The notes below the pieces were generated by a model that did no database searches, was not told the DNA's origin, and saw nothing but the letters and a program-made list of their open reading frames with translations. A stretch of 64,000 bases of DNA from Lucinisca nassula (lineage: Eukaryota; Mollusca; Bivalvia; Lucinida; Lucinidae), in the NCBI GenBank assembly GCA_963580285.1, contig OY757013.1:151703900-151767899 (forward strand). Reading direction: 5' to 3'. This document shows positions 22,492-33,215 of the stretch, in pieces (the stretch's first letter is position 1; every line of letters begins with the position of its first letter). The position numbers and the translations under genes are program-made.

Positions 22492-24016
22492 TAGTGTTTC
22501 CCGCAGACTGAAATTAGGGCAGGGTGCTACTCCAAAAAAGGGCATTTTTGCAACGCGGCACTGCATATCAAAAGGGCACACCTTACACAGACTCTTGCCA
22601 AAGAGGGCAAGGCAGGGCTCTTGCACCCCTTTTAGGAAATGGGGCCTTTAGAATTGGGAAAATTATCGATATTTTGACTGAAATTTGGAAAATATACTAG
22701 AAACACTTTTGTCCAAAAGATTTAAACTAGGATAATTCTACTATGAATACAAAACATGTGGTAAATATGAATATCATGTGGAGCATGATAGCTCATAGGT
22801 TAGTGCACTTGCCTCTAATGCTAGAGGTCCCAGGTTCAATCTCCGGCAGCGGTGATAAAATTTCGGTGTTCATACACATGCTCCATTAGCATCATTTGCA
22901 GGGATGGATGTCATTAAGTGCACCGTCCTTCGAATCGGGTCGTTAACTGGAGTCCCCCTGTGCAGTGAGACCCATCCATGTGCAGGTTAAAGATCCCTAC
23001 CGCAATTAAATGATTACTGTGTAGGCTTTCATCCTGCAAAACTGGAGTGTATGTACAGAACATGTCCCTTCTGTGTCCCCTCCTAAGGTTAAAGCGAAAT
23101 CGGAAGATAGAGATGGACAGAAGTACTTGGGCCTCCTTACATTAAATCAGGTTCATACAAGACAAAAAAAAAAAACAACACAGAACATAAAATATTATTG
23201 CACAGAATGATTGTAGTTTTAAACCTTTTGGTCAATTCCCCCATCATCTAAACGTTATGACATTTTTGGTGACTGCTAACTTAATAAAAACGTAGTGACG
23301 AACGTGAAGAAGGACACACATTTCAGTGCACCTGGCGACTTTGTTCTGAAGCAAAACTTTAATATTTTTTCTTCCGATTGTCAAAAAATCATCATTTATT
23401 TTATTTGTAACAAAATATCTTGCAAGAAAAAGTAAAGTGAGCATATTTAGGCCCTCAAAATCCGTAATGTAGTGGGTGGGTACTTACGTAAAAACTACAT
23501 CGTAGAATGAAGGACAAGAATAATTTGGTAAACCTTAAATTACTGAAACTGTACACCATGCATTTATTCAGAGAGTTTTAGAAGAACTGCAACATTTCTT
23601 GCACAAACTGTGCTTGGCCAGATTGGAAATTTGTCTTTCGGAAATTGGATACTTTTAGGCATTCGGAATGGGGACCTCTTGTCAACAAATGCGGTCATTA
23701 ATAAATTTCCTGGTTATTGCCATTTGTATACGCGAATAAAACGGGAACCATACGATACACTTGACTGAACACAACACAGGTAATTTACATTGTGTCTATT
23801 TATTGCGATTGTCGCATGTCGGTAATTACGCATGACTGTCCCGTGATTATTGGATAAACGGTGAAAAGATTAGGTCTATTGCAAGGCACATTTAATTGGC
23901 GTAAAGGGCAATTCGGGGCGCAAAAGGGGCAAACATTTCAAATTTTAGGGCAGAAGGGCGGGAATTTAGGGCACCGGGGCGCCGCGCCCCGCTGTTCCGC
24001 TTTAGGGCAATCACTA
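22492..24016. mobile_element. hAT-like non-autonomous transposon, 1525 bp
   Basis: Tips TAGTGTTTCCCGC and the complement of TAGTGATTGCCC, the kind of terminus common in hAT elements. Both subterminal zones are rich in AGGGCA / TGCCCT. The R1 unit continues across it (CTTATA before, TTATAAAGGAGAAAATC after), so it is an insertion. Only TTATA is clearly duplicated; a full 8-base duplication has decayed or my ends are off by a few bases. Confidence 0.5.
22785..23160 (+). mobile_element. tRNA-derived SINE inside the hAT-like element
   Basis: The head TGATAGCTCATAGGTTAGTG (box A-like) and AGGTTCAATCTCC (box B-like) form a tRNA-like 5' region. The body follows with CAGGTTAAAGATCCCTACCG and ends in AGACAAAAAAAAAAAA. 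No clear target duplication. Confidence 0.6.
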
Positions 24017-25434
24017 TTATAAAGGAGAAAATCTTTAAAAATCTTCTTCTCTGAAATTGCAAGGCCCAGGTCTTCCATATTTGGTAAGAAGCTTCATCTA
24101 GTGGACCCCTACCAAGATTGTTCGAATTATAGTGCTGGGGCCAAGAATGCCCCCGCCCCATGGCCCTTTGGTTTTATATGGGCTTATATAGGGAAAATCT
24201 TTAAAAATCTTTTTCTCTGAAACCGCAAGGCCCAGGCCTTTGCTATTTGGTATTAAGCTTCATCTAGTGGACCCCTACCAAGATTGTTCAAATTATAGTG
24301 CTGGGGCCAAAAATGCCCCCGCCCTGGATGCCTTTTGTTTTACATAGGCTTATATAGGGAAAATCTTTAAAAATCTTCTTCTCTGAAACCACAAGGCCCA
24401 GGTCTTTGATATTTGGTATGAAGCTTCATCTTGTGGACCCTACCAAGATTGTTCAAATTATAGCCCTGAGGCCAAAAATGCCCTCGCTCCGGGGCCCTTT
24501 GGTTTTACATAGACTTCTATAGGGAAAATCTTGAAAAATCTTCTTCTCTGAAACCACAAGGTTTAGGTCTTTGATATTTGGTATGTCATCTAGTGGACCT
24601 CTACAAAGATTGTTCAAATTATAGCCCTGAGACCAAAAATGGCCCTGCCTTGGGCCCTTTGGTTTTACATAGACTTATATAGGGAAAATCTTTAAAAATT
24701 TTCTTCTGTTAAACTACAAGGCCTAGGTCTTTGATATTTGGTGTGAAATTTCAACTAGTGGACCTCTATCAAGATTGTTCAAATTATAGCCCTTGGGCCA
24801 AAAATGCCACTGTCCCGAGACCCTTTGGTTAGACTTATATAGGGAAATATTTAAAAATCTTCTTCTCTGAAACTGCAAGGCCCATGTCTTTGATAATTTG
24901 GTATGGAGCTTCATGTAGTGGACCTCTACCAAAATAGTTCAAATTATAGCCCTCGGGCCACAAATGCCCCTGACCTGAGGCCCTTTGGTTTTACATAAAC
25001 TTTAGAGATTATCTTTGAAAAATCTTCTTCTCTGAAACAGCAAGGCCCAGGTCTTGGATATTTGTGTGAAGCTTCATCTAGTGGACCTCTATCAAGATTG
25101 TTTAAATTATAGCCCTGAGGCCCAAAATACCCCCGCCCGTGGGAAATTTGGTTTTACATGGGCTTATGTAGGGAATATCTTTAAAAAAATCTTCTTCTCT
25201 GAAACCGCAAGGCCCAGGTCTTAGATATTTGGTGTGTAGCTTCATGTATTGGACCTTTGCCAAGATTGTTCAAATGATAGCCTTTGTTGATATTTGGTAT
25301 GAACCTTCACCTTTTTAGACCTCCCTCAACATTATGCACATTATAGCCCTGGTGTCAATAATGTCCCTCCCCGGGGCCCACTTATAACTCTATGGATCAG
25401 GTGAGCGATCCAGGGCCATCATGGCCCTCTTGTT
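24017..25434 (+). repeat. Array R1, third copy, last part with 3' cap
   Basis: Resumes mid-unit (AAAATCTTTAAAAATCTTCT) and runs about nine units to the cap GGTGAGCGATCCAGGGCCAT CATGGCCCTCTTGTT. The 18-base piece at 22474-22491 belongs to the same interrupted unit. Confidence 0.65.
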
Positions 25435-25880
25435 AGAAAATCTTTGTCATCGCTCTAGTGCCTACATTTATTGATGGATGTTAATAGAACTTCACACAAA
25501 TGTTTCTTATGGTAATATCTCGAGTTGCTTTGACTTTCAAGGTCATGACCTCAAGGTCAAGGTCACTATGGCTATTTTTAGAAAAACTTTGTCATTGCTC
25601 TACCGCCTACATTTATGATTTTAATCTAACTTCAGACAAAAGATGCTTATGATTATATCTTGAGCAAGATCTACTTCGCGGCCATGGCCTCAAGTCAAGG
25701 TCCCTATGACTATTTTTAGAGAAATATTGTCATCACTCTAGAACCTACATTTATGGATGGCTTTACACAAATGTTGCATATGATAATATCTCAAGCAAGT
25801 TGGACTTTTGCCATTTCAGTGTTTTCCACACACGAAGTTGTCTTGTGCGAGGGGATTTGTATCGCATGCGATGCCTTGTT
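25435..25880 (+). repeat. Array R3 resumes, with 3' cap
   Basis: Continues the unit cut at 17526, then three decayed units and the cap TTCCACACACGAAGTTGTCT TGTGCGAGGGGATTTG ... GCATGCGATGCCTTGTT. The same cap ends the complete R3 element at 56997. Confidence 0.7.
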
Positions 25881-26541
25881 TTTTTTTTAATAAAATCTTG
25901 TCAGCAAGTCCATATCTTGAGAACTATTAGAGCTTCATTAATCATTCTTGGTACAAACTTGCTTCCGGGCATTGCAACTTCTACGCAAGCATCCATATCT
26001 GACATTGACCTATATTTCATGGTTCACTGACTTCGTGAATTATTGCGACCACCCTGACTTTCACCATTTCTCGAAAACTATTAAAGCTTTTTAAATTATA
26101 ATTGGTACAAACGTGCATCTAGGAATTGCAACTGCAACGCAAGCATCCATATTTGACTTTTACCCATATTTCATGGTTCACTGACTTTGTGAATTATTGC
26201 GACCACCCTGACTTTCTATCTAATGTAAGAGTCCATTTCTCAAGATCTATTAGAGCTTCATTAATTGTATTTGGTACAAGCTTGCATTTAGGAATTGAAA
26301 CTTCAATGCAAGTATCCATTTCTTACCTTGACCTACATTTTATGGTTCACTGACTTTGTAAAATAGTGTGACAACCCTAACTGTCACCCTGATGTAAGAG
26401 TCTGTTTTTAAGAGTTTCATTGCTTGCAACTAGGAGTGAAATTTTTATGCAGGCATCCATGTTTGACCTTGACCTAGATTTCATGGTTTGGTGACTTTGC
26501 GCCCCCACAGGCGCGACATAGCCTTCAGGGGAATTCTTGTT
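25881..26541 (+). repeat. Array R4, partial, with 3' cap
   Basis: Begins with an R2-like AATAAAATCTTGTCAGCAAG, then four decayed R4 units (TTTCATGGTTCACTGACTTT, GCAAGCATCCATATTTGACC) and the cap CCCCACAGGCGCGACATAGC ... GGAATTCTTGTT. Complete copy at 31993. Confidence 0.6.
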
Positions 26542-26742
26542 GTATGTTTTTGAGTCTTTAACAATATTTGTTGAATATTTTGCCATCTAAGGACAAGCAA
26601 AGGTTGGGGGCATTGTGTTTTACAAACACCATTTCTAGTTTATTATTATTTTTATTTTTTTAGGTGGGTTGGGGCTGTATTTTTTACACACAAATAAGAC
26701 TTACATCTGATTACCATAAAAATACTGAATTATACAATAAAA

Positions 26743-27190
26743 CATTTATGACAAATAATTATTAATATCGAGTCAAAATATATAACTTTAACAAGTAGAT
26801 TCTAGTTTGGTCTAGGCAGATCCAGAATCTGCCTAGCCAGATTGGAATTCTTATCTGGCCTAGACAGATTCTGGATCTGCCTGGGCCAAATCAGGATTCT
26901 TATCTGGCCTAGACCACATTAGAATTCTAATCTGGACTAGGCATTTATGACAAATAATTATTAATATCGAGTCAAAATATATAACTTAACAAGTAGATTC
27001 TAGTTTGGTCTAGGCAGATCCAGAATCTGCCTAGCCAGATTGGAATTCTTATCTGGCCTAGACAGATTCTGGATCTGCCTGGACCAAATCAGGATTCTTA
27101 TCTGGCCTAGACCAAATTAGTATTCTAATCTGGACTAGGCAGATTCCGGATCTGCCTAGGCAGATTCCGGATCTGCCTAGATTCCAATCT
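26743..27190. repeat. Palindromic satellite in a 199-base tandem duplication
   Basis: CATTTATGACAAATAATTATT starts at 26743 and again at 26942. Each copy carries a run of TAGGCAGATCCAGAATCTGC and GGCCTAGACAGATTCTGG near-palindromes. The second copy has extra TAGGCAGATTCCGGATCTGC units to 27190. Confidence 0.7.
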
Positions 27191-27194
27191 GGCC

Positions 27195-27331
27195 TAGGAC
27201 ATATTCATTCGATTCACAAACTGCATGGCAAACAATGTAGATCCTGATCAGATGGCAACCATCTGATCTGGATTCACACCTTTTTACAAAGATACCGGTA
27301 GAGGTGGTTGTGTTCAGTGGGATAGGGTTAA
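27195..27331. mobile_element. Palindromic MITE, family A, left-truncated
   Basis: Core ATGTAGATCCTGATCAGATGG, short centre CAA, CCATCTGATCTGGATTCACA, then GTTCAGTGGGATAGGGTTAAA. A further fragment (GGTAGGGGTTGTCAGGTTCA) lies at 27414-27445. Confidence 0.6.
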
Positions 27332-27449
27332 ATACTGACAGTAAACACTGTATTCACCTAGTGATCAGTTGGTCTCTGCTGAAGCCATTAAGAAGCCAAC
27401 TACAGTGTTTGAAAGGTAGGGGTTGTCAGGTTCAGCGGGATAATTGTAA

Positions 27450-28012
27450 ATTATTATATACCCAGAAAATGTCCCGTTTACTTTCTACAGAAGTTACCGG
27501 TCAATATTTTTCCATATTGCCCGTAGTCAAGTTCATATTGCCCGTAGATAAGCAGTCAAGTTCACAATAGAACTACTTTCAAATTTGTCCATTTCGATTC
27601 TAAAAATCGGCAGCCATTTTGTTGTGCGTATCGACTGTAAGAATGTAAAACAAAATGAATATAGGTTCTGACAAAGTGCATAAACCGCATTTTATGCTGT
27701 CAAATATGACCTACCTGCAATAAGAAACCAGGAGTATTTTGAAAGAAATATAACCGACCCTTCGGAAAAAATGACGCCCTGTGTTGGGAAACGTAAATGT
27801 TTTTAATGACGTCACATCCACCAACGTTAGCATCGTCTTCACTTTGGCGCCGTTGGGCGTGGTTTTTCAATGTGTAGGGAGACACTTAACGACCTTCGTT
27901 ATTTTCCATTTCAAACCACTTAAAGATGTATAATCTGATTTTACGTTCAGAAATTCATACCAGGTAATCCTGAATTCTCGCCGACATTTGAAATTTAGGG
28001 TCTATAATAAAA
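27450..28012. other. Unannotated segment, possibly unique
   Basis: Relatively complex sequence without tandem repeats, containing TGACGTCA near 27806. No exon fits the MORC gene here. It could hold an enhancer or alternative promoter, but nothing in the sequence proves it. Confidence 0.3.
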
Positions 28013-28139
28013 AGGTTATTGACTTTATATTGTGAAATATTCGGCACTCGTTCATATGGCGAAGACGAACTCGCAAGCTCGTGCATCCTTCGCCATATGA
28101 ACTCATGCCGAATATTTCACAATATAAAGTCAGTAACCT
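28013..28139. repeat. 127-base near-perfect hairpin
   Basis: AGGTTATTGACTTTATATTG ... TTCATATGGCGAAG is followed, after a loop of GACGAACTCGCAAGCTCGTGC, by its reverse complement ending AAAGTCAGTAACCT. The stem is about 55 base pairs with few mismatches. A foldback element is more likely than a microRNA precursor. Confidence 0.7.
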
Positions 28140-28244
28140 ATAAATACTGACAGAAGAGACTCTGTACTGATTGAGTGGGTATGCTGGTCGATGTGAGTCT
28201 TTTCCGAGCATACATGTTTGATTCATTTGAAAACACATCCGTGT

Positions 28245-28507
28245 GACATAGTGCATTTTTTCACTTCTCCAAAATAGCTAATATTCAGATGAACATTTGT
28301 AATATTTTTCTTATTTGTACCCCAAACATAGGTTGTGGGTGCTTGTTGGAACCCCGGTTCTAACGTGTACCCACAGCCTATGACTTGGAGCAGAAATTAG
28401 CAAAATAATGTGTACACCTGTAGACCCCAGTTTTCTCTACATAAAGTTGGGTTTTGAGGGGTGTTTATTATGCAGACTTGCTAACATGATGTTGTGACAC
28501 AAATGTT
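28245..28507. mobile_element. Hairpin MITE, family E, before exon c
   Basis: CATAGTGCATTTTTTCACTTC to ATGATGTTGTGACAC. Carries TAGGTTGTGGGTGCTTGTTG / centre / TACCCACAGCCTATG and CCCAGTTTTCTCTACATAAAG. It ends 12 bases before the exon c acceptor. Sister copy before exon f at 39340-39608. Confidence 0.65.
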
Positions 28508-28519
28508 TTTCCTTTTCAG

Positions 28520-28737
28520 CTTTGGTTACAATGAGAAAGTAGCTGTTGGTGAATTTAAACCCATCGGTTACTATGGTAATGGTTTCAAGTCTGGATCGAT
28601 GCGTCTTGGCAAGGATGCCCTGGTGTTTACAAGATGTACCACGAGTATGAGTTGCGGTTTCCTATCTCAGTCATATCTAGAAGCAATTGATGCTGATGCG
28701 GTAGTGGTTCCCATTGTCTCGTGGAAACTGCCCTCAA
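28520..28737 (+). CDS. MORC3: MORC-family ATPase, exon c (G2 box, ATP lid)
   Basis: Begins after TTCCTTTTCAG. After the shared Ser codon it reads [20 protein letters not shown], then [20 protein letters not shown], and ends near [32 protein letters not shown] is the GHKL motif III (G2 box) with the ATP-lid lysine, in its almost invariant MORC form. [21 protein letters not shown] matches the following conserved strand. The donor is taken as CTCAA/GTATCC, leaving one base of a codon, which fits the phase of the next exon. A MITE ends about 12 bases before the acceptor, so the pyrimidine tract sits right beside mobile DNA. Confidence 0.93.
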
Positions 28738-28740
28738 GTA

Positions 28741-29580
28741 TCCTTTAGATAGTTACACCTCAATTTTACTATTGTTGGGTTCAAAGTAGCAACAATGTGA
28801 AATAAAGAGATTTATATGTCTGCTGATACTCAAGAATGATAATACTCCTAATTTTTTATTTTGATCTCGTGTGTCTCACTGACAATTTCCTACAACCAGA
28901 GCTGAAAAGATAATCAATTAGTAATCACTGAAGATTGGATCATAATTTTACCTTCTCGCTTTCTGTCTGGGCATGACTCTTACCATGTTATACTTAATAA
29001 CCATGTTTTTGGACAGATAGGCCTAAGCAAACCGCGTGGATCCGGTTAAGATGCCACCAAATGCGGCATTTCATCAAGGTCTGAACTGTTTGCCTCTCAT
29101 CCAACTTTTTTAGACACAAATTGTTTAGTAAATTGTATTTATCAAATACCATAATGATCCTAAGTATTGGGACATACAGGCCTAAGCAAACTGCAGACCC
29201 AGATCAGAGGGTTCCTGAAGGATCAGTCTGCCCACGGTCTGCACTGTTTGCCATTCCATCTGCACCGTTTGGACTCCTTGCTGGTTTGTTAAGATTTTAG
29301 GAGAACCATGGCAACTCATTTTTTTTGTAGAATTTATTGATCATGGAATTTATTGATTGATTAATCGATCAGATTGATTAAAAATGTTTTGTGACAGATA
29401 CTGTATTTACCATATGCTTCCGGACAAACAGGCCTGAGCAAACAGAGTTCAGATGCCTCAGAATGGGACTTCTCATCTGTGTCTACACTGTTGTCTCTCA
29501 TCCAGCTATTTTTAGACACAACATAATTTTATGATAATAAATTCTACTTGTTCAATTGATTGTTTTGGGTTTAATGATAC
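28741..29580. repeat. Intron with three palindromic cores (family D) and AATCGATT-rich DNA
   Basis: Cores near 29020-29095, 29184-29252 and 29433-29492, each following GGACA(G/A)A(T/C)AGGCCTAAGCAAAC-like DNA, with centres GCCACCAAATGCGGC, GTTCCTGAAGGATC and one eroded. AATCAATTAGTAATCACTGAAG at 28912 matches the hAT MITE at 33738, so this is probably a decayed relative. Confidence 0.5.
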
Positions 29581-29881
29581 ATCAGCCCTTGTGGGTCATT
29601 TTGTGTCATCTCCCAGAGAAAGAGAGAGAAGATATAGAAGTGATAGTAGAGATAGAAGATGAGATGAAAGTGAGGGATGGAGGAGGAGAAAAATGAATGG
29701 AAATGTAGAAACAGAAGAAATAACAACATTCCCCCACTACCATTACCTGCTGCAAGGACAGCTGTAAGCCACTTTCATTTGGAATCCCAGTGATGTTACT
29801 TTATGTTGCGTCATCTTACTTTACTTTACTTTTACTTTCACTTTTACTTTACTTTGATTTACTTTTGATGCTGTCCATAAA
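29581..29881. repeat. AG-rich and TTTAC microsatellite DNA
   Basis: AGAGAAAGAGAGAGAAGATA-type purine tract at 29615-29720, then CTTTACTTTACTTTTACTTT repeats at 29816-29868. No gene. Confidence 0.6.
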
Positions 29882-30629
29882 GATTAAGCTGTCCAAATTA
29901 TAATGAATACTGAAACTATCCTAATTATTAAGTGCAATTAATGAAACTAGAAGCAATCCAAATTATTAAGTGCTATTAATGAAGCCAGAAGCAATCCAAA
30001 TTTTTCAGTGCTTTTAATGAAGCTGCAGACTATCCAAATTTTTCTATACTGTTTTTGAAGATATCCAGTTTGTTATGCTGTTTATGAAGTTCAAAGCTAT
30101 CCAAATTCTCACACTATTTATGAAACCTGAAGCTGTCCAAATTCTTAAATGCTATAATGAAGCCTGAATCCAACTTAATTTCTAAGGGGTATTAATGAAG
30201 CCTGAATCTGTCTTAATTCGTAAATGCTATAAATGAAGGCTGAAGCTATGTAATGACATTAGTGCCTTTAATGAAGCCAGGACAATCCAAATCCTTAAAT
30301 TCTTTTAATGAAGCCAGAAACTCCATTTTTTTTCATCATTTTTAGCCAATTGTATGCAGGGAAACCCCTAAAGGGGTACAATGGGAAACAGTGCAGGCCC
30401 AGATCAGACGCCGCAGAACGCGGCGTCTGATCAGGGCCTGCGCTATTTGCTAACAAAATTTTCCGTCAAAAATAAAATAAAAATGAAAAAAAAAAAAAAA
30501 AAAAAATAGCCCTGAAACCCCATATATGACAAATGGACTTGTCCAACATATAGCAAGGGAAGAGTCCACCAGTATACAATGGGTTAATGAAGCTAGATTC
30601 AGATTTGTCAATTATTGAAGCCTTAACAG
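29882..30629. repeat. Degenerate ~45-base minisatellite running up to exon d
   Basis: About ten units of the type AATGAAGCC(A/T)GAAGC(A/T)ATCCAAATT(C/A)TTAA(A/G)TGCT. A family B MITE (30340-30586) splits it, after which TTAATGAAGCTAGATTCAGA and TTATTGAAGCC follow, ending right at the acceptor of exon d. Confidence 0.6.
30340..30586. mobile_element. Palindromic MITE, family B, copy 2
   Basis: Tips near TTTAGCCAATTGTATGCAGG and AGTATACAATGGGTTAA. Core centre GCCGCAGAACGCGGC with perfect arms, and an internal run of about 20 A. Ends about 45 bases before exon d. Confidence 0.75.
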
Positions 30630-30635
30630 TATCAG

Positions 30636-30786
30636 AGACAAGAGTGATATCAGCGGCAAGCGACAACAACATGAAAGCCATCCTCAAATACTCCATATTC
30701 AGCTCAGAACAGGAACTCTTAGCTGAACTCAACAATTTGGAAAAGTGTAGGACAGGGACCAATATTATCATTTATAATCTCAAGAC
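30636..30786 (+). CDS. MORC3: MORC-family ATPase, exon d (ATPase/transducer linker)
   Basis: Reads TRVISAASDNNMKAILKYSI followed by FSSEQELLAELNNLEKCRTG and TNIIIYNLK. MORC proteins have AILEHSLF-(S/T)E-ELL-ELD and G(T)RIIIWNL at the same place. The start is uncertain by 6 bases: acceptors at 30628-30629 and 30634-30635 both keep the phase, giving an exon from 30630 or 30636. The later one gives a linker length closest to vertebrate MORC3. The donor is AAGAC/GTAAGT. The sequence just before the acceptor is the edge of a degenerate minisatellite into which a MITE has inserted. Confidence 0.88.
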
Positions 30787-30979
30787 GTAAGTTGCTGATG
30801 TTGGCAGTGTAAACAATCCTAAAATATAGTGGACTATGATGTACACACTACTTGTTTTCTCTAAAAAATAATTTAAAAACTAAATAGCCATTTTCTCTAT
30901 AATTTTATGTGGCAGTTTAAGCATTGGTATGAGCCAAAGCACAGTTTTGGTACCTAATGTTTAACAGAGCCAACCTTTT

Positions 30980-31215
30980 AAGTTTTAACAACTTATTTTT
31001 TCAGCAAAAATATTTGCCATATTTAAGGTTCATTGCTTTAGCACAACTTTTTTTTCAGCAAAAATATTAGTGTATACACCATATTTAATGATCATGTTTT
31101 TAACGATACATTTTTTCCAGCAAAAAAAAGGGTCTATATGTCATATTTAATGCTGAAAATTTTAATGATTTTTGTTAACTTTGTCGTTAGTTTTGAACAA
31201 CTGGCCCCAGACTGT
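30980..31215. repeat. TTTTTCAGCAAAAATATTAG repeats, MITE fragment
   Basis: Three direct units of TTTTTCAGCAAAAATATT(A/T)G..CCATATTTAATG, ending in CGTTAGTTTTGAACAACTGGCC. Same family as 38160-38920. Confidence 0.5.
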
Positions 31216-31229
31216 ACAGGTAGTCCGGC

Positions 31230-31700
31230 CTACCAGAGTCATTGCTAGATGCACCTGACCCAAGACAGATATTTACTTGGTAAGGCTCATCTCATTGTTA
31301 CCAGGTATAGGTGTATAGCACACTTATACTGCCTTGTGGTACAAGCCGGCTTTTATAACTTTTATAGCTACACAATAGCGTTTGCTTATCAATTTGGGGA
31401 ACTGGGTTCAATCCCTGGCCAAGTCATCTAAATTTTTCTGTACCTACATTTGGCACCCAATGTAAATAACCTACATGTGCATTAGAACTCCTTGCGTATT
31501 ATGTCACATGATTGTCAGAGTCCCAGAAATTTGAGGATGAATTTCAATGTTAAAGGGGAGAATGTCACCGAGTATAGGTATATTCCACAGATACAAGCTG
31601 GCTTTTGTAGCAGCTTGGAAGAGAGTTTGCTTACCAATCCGGGTTCAAACCCTGGCCGAGTTGTCTAAATTTTTTTTTTGCTCCTGTTACACGTTTTACG
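31230..31700. repeat. Two tRNA-like SINE fragments before exon e
   Basis: GAACTGGGTTCAATCCCTGG (31398) and CCGGGTTCAAACCCTGGCCG (31640) are box B-like and sit in direct repeats TTTGCTTA(T/C)CAAT..GG. Both lack a full tRNA fold, so they are old SINE heads. Confidence 0.5.
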
Positions 31701-31727
31701 TGACTTTATGTTTTTGCTGCATTGCAG

Positions 31728-31866
31728 AGATAAAATGGGGAAATATGAGCTGGATTTTGACTCAGACATTCAGGACTTCAGAAATCCTGAAACCCATGTT
31801 GTGGATTTAACTACACTCAACCGACCAATTCACACTGCTTCACCAGAATACAGGAGAAGTCTGAGG
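31728..31866 (+). CDS. MORC3: MORC-family ATPase, exon e (ELDFD segment)
   Basis: Acceptor ATTGCAG, donor CTGAGG/GTAGGT. It reads DKMGKYELDFDSDIQDFRNP, continuing to SPEYRRSLR. The family has NK.GK.ELDFD.D.YDI followed, after a variable loop, by (E/D)YSLRA(Y/F)C. The exon therefore ends exactly before the conserved [11 protein letters not shown] block of exon f. It enters in phase 2 and leaves in phase 0. The upstream intron is only 0.94 kb and carries tRNA-like repeat fragments. No defects are seen. Confidence 0.9.
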
Positions 31867-31992
31867 GTAGGTACCTTCAACTTAGAAGCCTCCGCGGTAT
31901 AGTCAGGCCTCATATTTTTCAGGCATTTGCAGGATTTCAGGCTTTTAGAGCTTGATTTTTTTCTTGATTTCAGGCTTTTAGATTCTGATTTT

Positions 31993-33030
31993 TGTCGCGC
32001 CTGCTATTAGCATGGCGCGATATAGGCGCCCGGTTTTCCGTCCGTTCGTCTGTTTGTCCGTTCGTCCGCACTAACGAAACGACATTTAGGGGGCAAAAAA
32101 TTTGGACAGTTTGACACTTAAGTATATATTCGTGAGTCCAAATGCGGTTTATTCTGTTATTTGGGTACTTAAGTGCCAAAAATTCGCTCTTAGGTGGCTT
32201 GCCGCTTAAGAGAATTTGCCGCTTAAGTAGTCAATATGCCGACGCCTAGCCACTTAAGTATCCGTTCGTGAGAACGTCCGTTCGTTCATCCGTCCGTCCG
32301 TTTGTCAAGGCGTCAACATTTGCGACCACCCTAGCGTTCACCCTGAGGTTCAAGTTTATTTCTCAAGAACTATAAGAGCTTCATTAATGATACTTGGTAC
32401 AAACTTGTATCTGGGGATGACAACTTACATACAAGCATCCATATTTGACCTTGACCTACATTTCATGGTTCACTGACTTTGTAAAATATTGCGACCACCC
32501 TAGCGTTCACCCTGAGGTTCAAGTTTATTTCTCAAGAACTATAAGAGCTTCATTAATGATACTTGGTACAAACTTGTATCTGGGGATGACAACTTACATG
32601 CAAGCAGCCATATTTGACCTTGACCTACATTTCATGGTTCACTGACTTTGTAAAATATTGCGACCACCCTAGAGTTCACCCTGAGGTTCAAGTTTATTTC
32701 TCAAGAACTATAAGAGCTTCATTAATGATACTTTGTACAAACTTGTATCTGGGGATGACAACTTACATGCAAGCAGCCATATTTGACCTTGACCTATATT
32801 TCATGGTTCACTGACTTTGTAAAATATTGCGACCACCCTAGCGTTCACCCTGAGGTTCAAGTTTATTTCTCAAGAACTATAAGAGCTACATTAATGATAC
32901 TTGGTACAAGCTTGCATTTAAGAATGGAAACTTTTGTGCAAGCATCTATGTTTGACCTTGACCTACATATCATGGTTGGGTGACTTTGCGCCCCCACAGG
33001 CGCGACATAGCCTTCGGCGGAATTCTTGTT
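31993..33030 (+). mobile_element. Hairpin-capped tandem array R4, complete
   Basis: After TTTTT the cap GTCGCGCCTGCTATTAGCAT GGCGCGATATAGGCGCC, a CCGTCCGTTCGTCTGTTTG zone, a non-repeated zone with CCACTTAAGTATCC, then four units, three of exactly 169 bases apart (32445, 32614, 32783). The 3' cap is CCCCACAGGCGCGACATAGC CTTCGGCGGAATTCTTGTT. Unit similarity is very high, so amplification is recent. Confidence 0.7.
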
Positions 33031-33057
33031 GCTTATATAGTCTGTTTAAAAAACTAT

Positions 33058-33215
33058 TTAACCCTTATTTCTGACCAAATGACTTTATATTTTCACAAAC
33101 TCCATTACAAACAGTGTAGATCCTGATCAGATGGCTTCTTCAGAAGCCATCTGATCAGGATCTACACTGTTTGCAAACGTAATGTAGTGGTGTCTTGTTC
33201 AGCAGGATAAGGGTT
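33058..33215. mobile_element. Palindromic MITE, family A, copy 8
   Basis: TTTAACCCTTATTTCTGACC to CAGCAGGATAAGGGTT. Core with perfect arms and centre CTTCTTCAGAAG; shorter left arm than its relatives. Confidence 0.7.

Noticed and set aside
28013..28139. microRNA gene
   Set aside because: The stem is far longer and more perfect than typical animal precursors; a foldback element is simpler. Kept only as a hairpin.
32445..32983. Three consecutive 66-codon frames (MTLTYISWFTDFVKYCDHP) in array R4
   Set aside because: The 169-base unit is not a multiple of three, so each frame ends at the next unit. They are copies of one satellite unit, not a protein repeat.
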